64,000 nt of DNA from Aricia agestis (GCF_905147365.1 NC_056409.1:20837001-20901000); one strand, 5' to 3'; numbered from the stretch's first letter, positions 54,401-63,932 are shown. Numbers and translations are program-made. The notes: a model not told the origin generated them from the sequence alone.

Positions 54401-54582
54401 TTCTTTTTTCTAAGTTGTGTGGCGGCGAGCACGGAGATGTCGGCTCCTGTGTCCACGAGGAAACGTTCTCGGGTGTCGCGATCGAAGACACAGAGGCGAT
54501 GACTAGTGCGGGAGACACCGACGTCCGCCACGGTCGGTGTCCGAGTTAGTTTCCCGAACTCTTCTTGTTTCTGCGGCGACAC
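51451..54582 (-). CDS. pol: Pol polyprotein of the Kabuki-like element
   Basis: The open frame begins with GTG at 54582, has no ATG at its start, and overlaps gag by 37 nt in the -1 frame. Numbering from 54582: aspartic protease with DTG at 44-46 and ILGADF at 108-113; reverse transcriptase about 195-430 with D282 and FVDD at 342-345; RNase H about 487-612 with D496, D562 and D608; integrase HHCC module H686, H690, C720, C723 and core D751, D810, E846, with 35 residues between the last two. A GPY/F-type module (YDGPFEVLKRYDKYFKI, about 969-985) follows. 1043 residues, uninterrupted, all catalytic residues looked for present. The product would copy the element RNA into DNA and insert it. Confidence 0.94.
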   Translation of the reverse strand: MSPQKQEEFGKLTRTPTVADVGVSRTSHRLCVFDRDTRERFLVDTGADISVLAATQLRKKKRTEETYKLYAANNTPIKTYGEETIKLNLGLRRSFRWTFVVADIKTSILGADFLHHYKLLVDLHTKRLVDKVTDLSVNAVKVVTDIESVHVVSSDQAYHDILKLFPNVLRPMSLKQPSKHDVVHHIETTGPPLFARARPLPPDKYKTAQLEFERMMEMGICKPSKSPWASPLHVVKKKDGTLRVCGDYRRLNAVTLPDRYPIPRIQDFTYKLHGKKLFSKLDLKMAYFWIPISKEDAEKTAIITPFGLFEFKCMTFGLRNASQTFQRFMHQILRGIDGCFSFVDDLLIFAEDEDSHKKLLRQVLERLDQNGVTLNIEKCEFGKNKINFLGYEVSADGIKPSEDRIKAIASYPKPKTIIELRRFLGMINFYRSCLPLQAELQVELNKYLHNKKRNDKTPINWTPQAEEAFEKCRQSVSEAAVLSHPVADSPLAIMTDASDYSLGAVLQQKVDGVWKPLSFFSKSMSETQRRYSVYDRELLAIYAAVKHFRNLIEGCEVVVYTDHKPLAYALTKSPSNSDTPKCERQLHFISQFCTRIVYVKGEENAVADALSRIEEIECPTIIDYAQLSNDQNKDEELKKLQAQNNLKFGEITLPGLTRSITCELSTSTPRPYLPKTYRYAAFKAQHELCHPGVRTTRKLMSSKFFWPSMNKEVGQWARACLSCQRAKVHRHVATPLEKFPPSRRFEHIHIDIVGPLRLSNDCRYCVTIIDRCTKWPEAIPVRDITAEIVAQALYNNWIVRFGCPLRITTDQGRQFESSLFNALMKRFGITRLRTTAYHPQSNGQVERWHRTMKAALMARGATTSWTEDLPTVLLGLRTAIRQDNNLSPALMTYGSTLRVPADFVVPDKDTTISDAELVRRLTRTMASLSPATQRTPAINLRPFVYEDLATCTHVFVRNDAVRAPLSPPYDGPFEVLKRYDKYFKIQLPLRTTVVSLDRLKPAYIVSEETSTCDQTKTTATPAPTHHPYITRSGRVVKRNVRFS

Positions 54583-55397
54583 GGGGACACGCAGTTTTTA
54601 GCTCTATCTCCGAAGGTGTAGTGGTAATAACATTCCCACGAGTCTTCCTGTCCTGGCCTTGGACCACGCCGCCTTGAATGCGAGCGTGATCGCGGTCTTG
54701 AGAATGAGCGGCGACGGTTGCGATAGTGTGACCGTCCGCGACGTAACTCGGCGACTTCCAGCGTGAGCTTCTCGATTTGTCTCGCTAGAGTTTCCATGTA
54801 GGAAGGTTCTGAAGCTGACGAGGTTGACGGCGCTGGTGCGGGGCACGTTGCTGTGACGGCAGCAATGCTGGGAACTTCTGCGTACTCCACCATTTTGTCC
54901 GCCATCGCCGCTAGAGTTTCTAGCGACGACTCTTTGTTGATGGAGAGTATGACGCGAACTTGCGCGGGAAGGCGGTTCATCCATTCGATCCGGAGTCCTT
55001 CGTCTGTTATCATGCCGCTTGCGAGCTCCTTCATTTTTCGCATGAGTTGCGACGGCTTCAAGTCTCCCAATTCTAGGCCGCTGACGAGTTTCTGGAAGTT
55101 TTTTACGTCTGATGTGTCGTATGTCTCTAGTAGACGCTGCTTCACCTTTTCATATTTTTTGCTGGCTGTCGGATCGTAGAGAATGTCCGTAGTGTGCTCT
55201 AGATCGGTTTGCTGCAGTTGTTGGAGCAGGTAACGATATTTTTGGTCGTCGGACGTCTTCAGGGGGTCGACGACGGCTTCAAAATGTAGAAACCAGGCGC
55301 GCGGATGTTGTCTCCAAAATGGCAGCATTCTGGATTGCACAGAGACTGCGCTGATGTCACTGACGAGACCCTCAGGGACTTCAGAAGTGATCTTCAT
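54546..55397 (-). CDS. gag: Gag protein with CHCC finger (283 aa)
   Basis: ATG at 55397 (read on the - strand), 76 nt after the LTR. The N-terminal capsid-like part includes LPFWRQHPRAWFLHFEAV (about 26-43), a form seen in CsRn1/Kabuki gag proteins, and LRIEWMNRLPAQVR. A coiled segment (ETLARQIEKLTLEVAELRRG) leads to a strongly basic Arg/Ser-rich run (about 225-247) and the finger C256-X2-H259-X9-C269-X3-C273. The frame ends at TAA 54548-54546 directly after G GGA AAC. Short compared with many Gypsy gags but normal for this group. It would form the particle and bind RNA. Confidence 0.9.
   Translation of the reverse strand: MKITSEVPEGLVSDISAVSVQSRMLPFWRQHPRAWFLHFEAVVDPLKTSDDQKYRYLLQQLQQTDLEHTTDILYDPTASKKYEKVKQRLLETYDTSDVKNFQKLVSGLELGDLKPSQLMRKMKELASGMITDEGLRIEWMNRLPAQVRVILSINKESSLETLAAMADKMVEYAEVPSIAAVTATCPAPAPSTSSASEPSYMETLARQIEKLTLEVAELRRGRSHYRNRRRSFSRPRSRSHSRRRGPRPGQEDSWECYYHYTFGDRAKNCVSPCRRRNKKSSGN
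54549..54555 (-). promoter_or_regulatory. -1 frameshift slippery heptamer G GGA AAC
   Basis: On the - strand gag codons read TCG GGA AAC TAA, so the heptamer is in the right phase and the stop is next. A slip of -1 leads into pol. The arrangement is the same as in the 19338-28622 element, with a different heptamer. Confidence 0.83.
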
Positions 55398-55453
55398 CTG
55401 TGGCTAAGTGCTTGCTCCTTGTTCGGCCATAGTTTTCTCCTGCAGCGATTTCT

Positions 55454-55471
55454 TCAGCGTCGGGGTTACCA
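55454..55471 (-). promoter_or_regulatory. Primer binding site
   Basis: On the - strand, two bases after the 5' LTR, TGGTAACCCCGACGCTGA. The TGG start fits a tRNA CCA end; the tRNA is not identified. Confidence 0.7.
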
Positions 55472-55473
55472 GA

Positions 55474-55988
55474 TGTAGCGGCCTTGGGTAGAGCTCAGAG
55501 TAAAACACACGGTGAAGGTGGTAATGACAATGAACGATTTTATTAGCGATTCTCACGGCTTATATACAAAATCACAAACATTGTTTCCAACGGCGAACGT
55601 CAGGGAGCGCTGCAGTCGTCGCCCGGTTTGCGCATGCGCCGACCGAGGATATAAATATTCCCGGCGCACGCGCTGCACCTCAGTTTGATGCTGGCAGGTC
55701 GACGGACGGGTTCTACGTCACGGCTGCTCCGTAGAGTAGGACAGCACGATACTCAACGCGCATGCGCGGTCCCCACATAATATGAATATGCGGCGACGCA
55801 CGCGCGCCGCGCGGAGCCTCAGTGCAGCGCTCGCTGGGTAGCGGAGTGGTCTTGCGGCGCGTCGCTTCGCCATGCGGGAACGAGATAGCGCTATGCGTGG
55901 CTCTGCGTTCTTATAAGAATGGTAGCGCGCGCGCGGCGCTCAGTGTAGCGCTCGCAGGCCGGCGCGCTGGTCATGTGGGACGCCTCCA
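55474..55988 (-). repeat. 5' LTR of the Kabuki-like element
   Basis: Same as 50924-51438 apart from one base. TATATAAG (- strand, 55566-55559) is the likely promoter core. Confidence 0.93.
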
Positions 55989-56080
55989 TATATTCTTTAG
56001 GATACAAAATGTTTCCAAATTTAATATCATTAACGTATCGTTTAAGACTAAGGAAAAAATTCAGTTTGAATTCTGGTTTC

Positions 56081-56175
56081 CACCGATATGATAAACCGGC
56101 ACCGATTTTTATTTCTGTGCACCGATATGATAAGCTTAACCACCGAAATGACATACTATTCCAGCGATATGATAA
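56081..56175 (+). repeat. CACCGATATGATAAA cluster, left part
   Basis: CACCGATATGATAA at 56081 and 56120, shortened CACCGATTT at 56100, CACCGAAATGACA at 56142 and AGCGATATGATAA at 56163. Direct orientation, about 20-bp spacing. Confidence 0.8.
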
Positions 56176-57099
56176 TAATATTATATTATCTTTATAATAT
56201 TATATTTATGTATTTATTTTAATCAAGAATAGAGTACTTAAAATAAAATTAAAATATTTTTAAAATGTTTTACAATATTTGAGTGGATTTCAACAACTTG
56301 CATTTTTACATAATTTTGGTGGAAATTTTTGTTTCCACCAAAATTGGAGATTAGGTGTTTACGGGTAACTGGTACAACAACCACCACCTAGACGAGTTAG
56401 CTTATGACAGAATGAAGTGAATGGCGTAATTTTTATGCTTCAAGAATCAATGGTATTTTGTAAAAAAAAAAAAGATACATACAGCGAAACGTATTACCTC
56501 CTTTTTTTTGGAAGTCGGTAAAAATAATGTTTTACACACCCTCTTACCCCCCGAAATTGGATTTTGCGAGAATAATAATCATTAAAAAAACTACGTGCAC
56601 TAAAGTTATAGCACATTAACTTAACTATAAACAAACCAAAACTCTACCGATATTCAAAATAACAACATGATAATATTGCCACAAGTAGGATAATTTCCCA
56701 ACCAGCAAAATAATCCTGGAATGTGATTTTATAATGCTATTTGGACTTATATAGCTCCGATGATAGTTTTGGTATTTGCTACTGCGTTTTTATCAGCATA
56801 AATGTATGCGGTTTTTACTTCAGTACGTTTAAGCCTATAATTTGAGCTTATATCGGTATATAGGATCATATTATTTCGTGGCCGCTACTGGATTAAGACT
56901 CCTATAATAGCTACGAACAAAACTAAATACACTCAGGAGTAATTAATCTAGAAACTCATACTTATATCCGCCTATAGGATAAGGTCTTAGGAACATTTAA
57001 ATCCTAAGACTTCTCGAGGAGCATCTACCAGGAATATATACACTGAGGCGCAATCACTCTTGTTACGAGTATTTATACTCATAACCTCATATAACCTAT
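56176..57099. other. No gene seen; hairpin at 56312-56345
   Basis: AATTTTGGTGGAAA and TTTCCACCAAAATT form a 14-bp stem with a 6-nt loop. The rest is AT-rich. Confidence 0.5.
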
Positions 57100-57387
57100 T
57101 TTTTTTATGAAATAAGGGGGCAAACGAGCAAACGGGTCACCTGATGGAAAGCAACTACCGTCGCCCATGGACACTCGCAGCATCAGAAGAGCTGCAGGTG
57201 CATTGCTGGCCTTTTTAGAGGGAATAGGGTAATAGGGGAGGGTAAGGATGGAATGGGAAGGGAATAGGGAAGGGTAGGGAAGGGAATAGGAGAGGGAAGG
57301 GAAGGGAATAGGGTAGGGGATTGGGCCTCCGGTAAACTCACCCACTCGGCAAAACACAGCGCAAGCGCTGTTTCACGCCGGTTTTCA
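57100..57387 (-). repeat. Poly-A retroposon, copy 6 (5' truncated)
   Basis: Poly-T at 57101-57107, GTCACCTGATGG, minisatellite at 57235-57320, hairpin, ending at CGCCGGTTTTC. It lies between the two parts of the CACCGATATGATAAA cluster. Confidence 0.72.
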
Positions 57388-57897
57388 GGCTAATATTTTA
57401 TGTCCATTATAAGTAAATCCAAGTTAAAGTACTGAAAAACATTTATATTTCTTGTCTAATTTTACATTACTTTAAAAGTGGTTTTATTATAATATTATAT
57501 ATTTACTTAATTATAATAAAATCACTTAGATTATAACAGCACGCAGTAGGATAAAAATATGTTCTCGATATAGATTTATCGCATGCCGTTTTACGCTTAG
57601 ATACACTTATAATGGCATTACATAGTAGTGTTGTAGACTAAGTAATCTCAAAAAATACTGGTCAAAACTCTTATAGGCAAAAACACGCTGTATATGGTTT
57701 TGTAAATTCTGTTATAGGAATTATTATAGCTTTTATTATATTTTTAACCTAGGACGTATAACAAAACCTTATAATATTTAACTTGCGAATATATAAATAT
57801 CAACAGAGTTTGTTTTTATCTGCGCAATGTGGAACCCTAATTGGTAACAAAATGGCGAATTTGTAAGTTCTTTGTATACTTAACGAAATGCCACTAG

Positions 57898-58275
57898 ATC
57901 AACCGATATGATAAAACAATTCACCGATATGGTAAAATTATCAACCGATATGATAAAGCAATCCACCGATATGACAAAACTGTGCGTTGGTCATGATTCC
58001 GAACACCGATATTAGATTTAAGACACCGATTCGTTTTTTCCTATAATTTCGGTGTAAATTATTATATCGGTGGTTAAAATGACCACCGATTACACCGATA
58101 TGAGAGCAGCGACGTGAGAAAAAACGCACATTTAAGAAATTATAAAAAATACATTATATCTAAGATAAATTTGGTTACAGATAATGAAGCTTAATCGCTT
58201 AACACATTCATTAGAACCAAACCACAATTTTAAAACTATTAATTACATTTAAAAATTCAATCACCGATATTATAA
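57898..58275 (+). repeat. CACCGATATGATAAA cluster, right part
   Basis: Forward copies at 57901, 57922, 57942, 57964, 58014, 58024, 58084, 58092 and 58262, with inverted ones near 58049 (TTTCGGTGT) and 58064 (TATATCGGTGG). The most complete form is CACCGATATGATAAA; spacing is about 20-22 bp in the first four. Confidence 0.82.
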
Positions 58276-58980
58276 AATAATTGTCCGAGAGCATTTTAAT
58301 GGCATACTTATATTGTTGGCACGAATATGCAGCGGTTTGATGCAAATCTGTCTTGACTGCGTCGAAGCACACACTTTAATAGATTCGGGTGTTGGATTAT
58401 TAATTTGGGAGTACTGTACATTTTGAAATATTTCAGATTGTATGTCATGTTAGAAAGTACATCATTTACTACATTTTGTCAAACAGTATTTATTGTTTGT
58501 TAACATCTTCTCTATCGATTGGCGTATGTTTCATAGATTTACCAAAATACGACATTTTATATGTACTTGTAAGTTTAGGTATGCCAATAAGGTTCGTTGT
58601 TCAAAGGCGATTTTTCTCATAATTCAAATGAAAATGATCATTCATCAATTCATTCATCATCAAAGACATTCTCATAATACAAATGAAAATGATCAAACCG
58701 CACATTCAAAACGAACGATGACGACAAGTAAAAAATACAAAAGTTTAAGAAACAATGACGTGTTTTCCCGCATTCGACCACCGAGAAATGTTTACCTTGA
58801 CTATTTTAACGTTTCTAATAATAAAATACATTTTGCTATAACAAAAATGTTGTGACACAAATTATCTATTCCGGGATACCATCTCCGCGCATTCCAGTGC
58901 CTTCCACCGAGCGGCTCGCTCCGACATGTGGTGGACAAAATGACAAACATCACAATCTTGAAAATACTACTGCTAATATA
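58276..58980. other. No gene supported
   Basis: A frame at 58493-58855 begins with TTG and contains a local duplication (ACAAATGAAAATGATCA / TTCAAATGAAAATGATCA). No family features. Confidence 0.45.
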
Positions 58981-59237
58981 CAGGCTGTAACAAAAATAAG
59001 TGATAATACTTTAGGGTGTGTACGTGTTCCTTGTAGAGAGTTCACTGTGAAAGTAGCAGCGCTGAAAGACCAAAATTTTTTTTTACTTTTGTATGGGGAA
59101 ACTCGTGACGCTCGGGCCCTTGCCCATACAAAAGTGAAAAAAAAATCGTCTTTCAGCGCTGCAACTTTCACAGTGAACTCTCTACAAGGAACACATACAC
59201 ACCCTAAAGTATTATCACTTATTTTTGTTACACACTG
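58981..59237. mobile_element. GTAACAAAACTAAGTGATAA MITE, copy 2 (best preserved)
   Basis: CAGGCTGTAACAAAAATAAG start, CTTATTTTTGTTACACACTG end, TA on both sides. Arms pair over about 100 bp, including TTCACTGTGAAAGTAGCAG. A TA duplication fits Tc1/mariner. Open frames through it on both strands are artefacts of the palindrome. Confidence 0.85.
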
Positions 59238-59239
59238 TA

Positions 59240-59535
59240 TAAAATTCTCGTGTTATAGTGTTCGTGCGCAAACTCTTCCAAAACGGCTCAACCAATTTTA
59301 ATGAAATTTTGTACAATTTAACATTCGTTAGGCTTGAGAATAGGTTTTTGTCTACTTTTTATATTGATACCAAAAATAATAAAATGCGAAAGTCCGTTTG
59401 TTCGTTACCTTTTCACGCCCAAACCGCTGAACCAATTTCGCTGAAATGTAGTATGGTGATACTTGAGTCCCGGGAAAGGACATAAGAAACTTTTTATGGC
59501 GCAACGGAGTTGCCAGCGTCATCTATTAGGTATGA
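59240..59535 (-). repeat. Two RTE-like tails, reverse orientation
   Basis: 59240-59385 carries CTTCCAAAACGGCTCAACCA and 59386-59535 carries GCGAAAGTCCG, CACGCCCAAACCGCTGAACC and GAGTCCCGGGAAAGGACATA, ending at GCGTCATCTATTAGG. The second resembles 41035-41260. Confidence 0.6.
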
Positions 59536-59541
59536 TCTATG

Positions 59542-59737
59542 CAGGGTGTAACAAAACTAAGTGATTCCCCTATAGAGAGTTCACTGTGTAGCAGTGCTGA
59601 AGGAGTTTTTTTTTTTTTTGCTTTTGTATGGGCAACGTTTGTCTGAGACGCTTGCCCATATCAGAAAAAAAATTCTCTCATACATGGGACTCATACACAC
59701 CCTAAAGTATTATCATTTAGTTTTGTTACAGCATGTA
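59542..59737. mobile_element. GTAACAAAACTAAGTGATAA MITE, copy 3
   Basis: GCAGGGTGTAACAAAACTAA at left and TTAGTTTTGTTACAGCATGT at right. Shorter and more decayed than copy 2, with a T run in the centre. Confidence 0.78.
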
Positions 59738-59750
59738 TAAATGAAAATAA

Positions 59751-59876
59751 ATTTTCAATTTAATTTAGTCTCGCTAAAACTCAAGAACGGCTGAACCGAT
59801 TTAGCTAATTTTAGTCTTGAAATATTCGTGAAAGTCCAGGAGAGAAGTGATAGGAAGTTCACGGGTCATCTAGTCT
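59751..59876 (-). repeat. RTE-like tail, reverse orientation
   Basis: AACTCAAGAACGGCTGAACC, TTTAGTCTTGAAATATTCGT and CACGGGTCATCTAGT. Closest to 35062-35365. Confidence 0.6.
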
Positions 59877-60135
59877 ACATTTTAATATACCTAAACGAAA
59901 ACAAAACACAAATTAAATTACTCTTAAATTGGTAGCATTATACAGCGCTACTAATATTTGCTTAATATGTTAAAATGAAAATTTTATGAATAAAAAATAC
60001 CTAAAAGCCTATTAGAGCCTACTCGAGTAATTCTACTTCTAACTTCCACATACCACGCTAATCACGCACTCATCAAAATCTTTTCGTATATTATATGCGT
60101 AAAAGGGTAACAAGTTAGGTGATAATTAACATTTA

Positions 60136-60253
60136 GGGCCTGTTTCACCGCTTCCTGATAAGGTGCCAGATAGGCTTATTTGACAGATCTTCCATACTCT
60201 ATGTGTCAAGTTAAGTGGTGGATAGCCTTATCAGGAAGTGGTGAAACAGGCCC
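60136..60253. mobile_element. 118-bp Harbinger-type MITE
   Basis: GGGCCTGTTTCACC ... CTTCCTGATAAGG at left, mirrored at right, ending GGTGAAACAGGCCC. TTA flanks both sides (60133-60135, 60254-60256). The terminal GGGCCTGTTTCACC with a TTA target is typical of PIF/Harbinger MITEs. Confidence 0.85.
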
Positions 60254-60256
60254 TTA

Positions 60257-62983
60257 ATTATTTAAATGTTTTTAAAATATGCCAGAATATCCGAGAGGCG
60301 CCGAGATGAAATCGTGATGAGAACTCGATAGCATTGTAATCTAATTAAGCATCAATACTTAAAACTTGTTTTCCAAGCAATTAGTGCCACAAACACGTAA
60401 ATTGAGATCCAACATTAAACGGCCGGTTAAAACGAAATAACTCCAACTAAATTCGGTCGCGGAGTCGCGGTCTCCACTTTACATAGCGCATTTCTTCAAC
60501 AAACTATGCAATGCGGAGTGCCTTTTAAACTCTTAATACTGTTAAGAGCATACTCAAACAGAAATACATTTATGCGCTTAATGTTTTGGATACTTTTTTG
60601 CTTAATAACGCCAAAAGAGTTTGACTAAAAATAAGTTGTCCGTAATACTTCTGATAGTCAAATACTTTCGAAATCGATTTTTTGCATCATAATATTGGGA
60701 TACATTAATATTATATTAATATTTTTAAACTACTAGTGAGTACTTGTAAATATATTTTATTGCAGATAATAATAGAAGTCGTGACTAATAATTATGAAAT
60801 GAAAGGCTGTTGTAATTGCTACAACGCCTATATTTTGTAATGTGACCTAATCCACAAGTCATAAAAGAGACTCTGAAAAGCTTTATAAACTGGCCGGGTT
60901 ATAGCTCCACGAGTGTTTTGTTTTATAACCGAAGTTTAAACGTCGTTTCAAAAGCGATAAATTGTTGAGATAGATGTAATGTGACTTTGGAACCTATAAA
61001 GGATTGATGGTCGACTTTTATTTGACTTTTAAACAATTTACAGTAAAACCAATTTGCTAATAGTTTTTTTTTTACAAAAAATCTATGTAGAGAACAAATA
61101 ACAGTTGTACTTATCACTTTTAAACCAATAAAGTTTAAATCGAAAGTACCATCAGAGAAATTAATTCAAGTAGATATACTGGACCTACTTACGTAATTTG
61201 GTCTGGTGATTATAAACTCGGCTGACATGAGTAATGACGATGACGACTTGACAAAACCGGCTAATAAATGAAGGTCCACACTAAGTAGATCACAGATTCT
61301 AGATACATTTTGGGTACAAAGTGTTATTATGTAACTATATTTACTGGCTAAATCCGCAGACTTGCATTCCGTTTGTGAGTCTAAGTGGAACCGAAATTCA
61401 ACTTCATTTGAAACATTAATCCATAATTTGTTCCCACTTCATCTGCAAAGTTAGTTTCCCAATGAAATACTTCGCCTCAGCAAAGTGCCAGGGGTAACCT
61501 AACTTACGGATAAGTTCGGAAGACCTCCTTTGTCCAATGCGATATTGCCAAGAACTCTCTCACCACTTTAAATATTGGAACTGAGACCTCTTATTTCGAG
61601 TCCGGGGTTCATGATTGGCACGTATCCAGATGTAGTTTTTGTAAATAATTATGGAAGGAATTGTGTAGATTATCTCATAAGCTGCCATAATATAATATCA
61701 GTGTTTTAGTAATTTACCTTGTTTTAAATACATGATGTCGTAAAGTGGATATTTTACTTATCGTACCTACGTGCCTAAACATACAACTTTGTATGCCTGT
61801 ATTTAAATCGATTTTTTTATTAATATATAGTTTTGATCTAGTCTGAATCCTGATAAAAGCCCATATGCATCAAAACGCCTGATCTTAGAGTTTTAAGCAA
61901 TCAAAACGTGTATAACCTAGTATGTATAACGTTCGTTTTACATGATTATTAATACTATTCTAAACTTTAATCATACCGATATATCAAAACTGTATCGAAG
62001 CCTGCTTTACATTAGGTGCAATGAAAATGGCAGAATCGGGGTTACTGGTTATTCTATGCCATAAAGTGTATACGAATGATAGTTTTATGTCCGTGACGAT
62101 CTGATGGGCCGTGTCGTCCTCTCGACTTTGTAACTTGAACGTTTGTTACCAGAAACTGTACTAAAATAACATTGTTTCATCATCGCCTCCACCTTGAGTC
62201 CCAACAGATGTGCGGTAGGTGAGTGTGCAAATTCGAAGACATTTGATGCCAGACTATTTTTGATCTGAATTAATTGTTACCGTCCTTTTTTTAAGATTTT
62301 GTCATGGAAAAGCTAATAAAATATTTCTTCTATAAAGAATTTACGTTGTAACGGAAAAACTCGATATAGGGGTCTATTAGAACCAGATTTTTTTTCAACG
62401 TTTGTCCGTCACACGTAGGTACTCATTAAAAAATATCTGCTCTACATTCTCGCACTACAATCAAACCACTTTGTCCATAATTATTTTCAGTAGTAGCCTA
62501 TTTCATTACTTTTAAACTTAATTAAACTCAAATATCATTTTCCTCTTGTGTACCACTTGAAACTTCATTTGCAGTAGGCTATTGAATGGTTGGCAGCAGG
62601 CCGACCGCGACACTTGAAGTTGAGCGGGTGCGGTTGAGACCCCCCTACCCCCTCTTAGCTCACCTGCACTTTAAACTTCCAAGATTCGTTTTATGTTCTC
62701 ACTGCAATCCGCAAAATTCGAACAGAAACGAGATAATCTTTTCACGACGTTCACAGTATGAATTTCGATAACTCACTACATACACATTACACACACACAT
62801 CGATTTTATTGTTAATAAAAATAAAAATGAAGAATTTAATTGTAATACTAAAATGTTGTACAAAAAGGGTAAAACTATTACAAATATTTGTGCTCTCTAG
62901 CAAGTTTTCTCTTTTTCTGATACAGTTAAGTTATTGACAAAAAATGTATTTTAACTATAAGGTCACTCACTATAATAGGTACA
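60257..62983. other. No gene seen; MITE relic at 61146-61240
   Basis: About 2.7 kb of AT-rich DNA. GTACCATCAGAGAAATTAATTC at 61146 and CTCGGCTGACATGAG near 61,220 are a decayed relative of 18057-18219. Open frames at 60923-61117 and 62586-62771 lack protein features. Confidence 0.45.
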
Positions 62984-63090
62984 TACTTTTTAGGGTTGCG
63001 TACCCAAAGGGAAAAAACGGGACCCTATTACTAAGACTTCGTTGTCTGTCCATCTGTCCGTCCGTCTGTCTGTCTCCAGGCTGTAACTCA
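62984..63090 (-). repeat. 3' piece of the AAGTGCGAG family, reversed
   Basis: TTTTTAGGGTTGCGTACCCA, AACGGGACCCTATTACTAAG and GTCCGTCCGTCTGTCTGTCT, the mirror of the end of 34134-34760. Confidence 0.65.
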
Positions 63091-63325
63091 AGAACCGCTA
63101 TAGCTAGACTTCTGAAATTTTCACAGATTGTGTATATCTGTTGCCGCTATAATAACAAATACAAAATTGAATGTTATAAAATATATATATTTATGAAAAT
63201 AAAGGATTAATAACTTCTTCCATGTCTTCAGTAACTCTTACAAAATAAAACTATTATAATTATTTTCTGACAAATCAATAAAAAAATATACTTATTATTG
63301 GTCTTTTTGTAAACTTAGTCATAAA

Positions 63326-63932
63326 AACTAATAGATGACATCACAAAAAACAAACATCATTAATAGACAATAGTAGACACCTCAGTAGACACCAATATGA
63401 ACTAATAGTTGACATAGAACATTACATTACATTTTACATTTTTCTATTATTAGGTCTTTATTTGCCATTTTTTTTCAAAAGATTACATTTACTTCATCAT
63501 AGTAACTACATGCATCAGATTATCCACGTTGTCTCCAGATTCTATCCGTTCTTCTCCCGTATTGGAACTATCCTCTTATTTTTATTTTTCATAATATTTA
63601 TTTATTCATACAGTCTTTAGTTTCCGTGCTTCTCTTGTCTCTTCTTTCATTTCTCTGCTCTCTTTTTTTTCTTTTTACTGCTAAAAATTAAAGTAATACA
63701 TTGGTAGCTCAGTCTAATATTAGAAACCATGTCCATTTTAGGTAGTAGGGTTAGGTAGGTACGTAGTTCTAAGTTGTTAGTTTGTTAATAGAATTATATT
63801 TTCAGATAATAGTGATGATATTTGCAGTAGAATAAACTATAAAATAACTTTGGTATGTATTTCAAAACTAAAAGATGAGTTCCATGTCATCTATTAGGTT
63901 TTTACATTTTCAAGAACTAATAGTAGACACCC
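63326..63932. repeat. Iterated AACTAATAGATGACA motif
   Basis: AACTAATAGATGACA at 63326, AATAGTAGACACC at 63369, CAGTAGACACC at 63383, AACTAATAGTTGACAT at 63400, an inverted ATGTCATCTATTAG at 63884 and AACTAATAGTAGACACC at 63915. The stretch is otherwise AT-rich without genes and may continue beyond the window. Confidence 0.6.

Larger units (their letters stand above)
50924..55988 (-). mobile_element. Complete Kabuki/CsRn1-like Gypsy retrotransposon
   Basis: 5065 bp on the - strand. 5' LTR 55474-55988, primer site, gag, pol, purine tract overlapping the pol stop, 3' LTR 50924-51438. LTRs are 515 bp each and differ at one base (C at 51348, T at 55898). The gag finger C-X2-H-X9-C-X3-C is the CHCC type known for the CsRn1 group, which includes Kabuki of the silkworm. 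Flanks (ATGA left, TATA right) show no clean target duplication. No env. No disabling change seen. Confidence 0.9.

Noticed and set aside
56081..58275. CRISPR-like array from the regular motif spacing
   Set aside because: Units are only 15 nt, partly inverted and degenerate, spacers are 5-10 nt, and the setting is eukaryotic.
58493..58855. 120-residue frame
   Set aside because: No ATG at the start, low complexity with a local duplication, no recognised domain.
58852..59301. 149-residue frame
   Set aside because: Crosses the palindromic MITE at 58981-59237; its symmetric sequence opens both strands.
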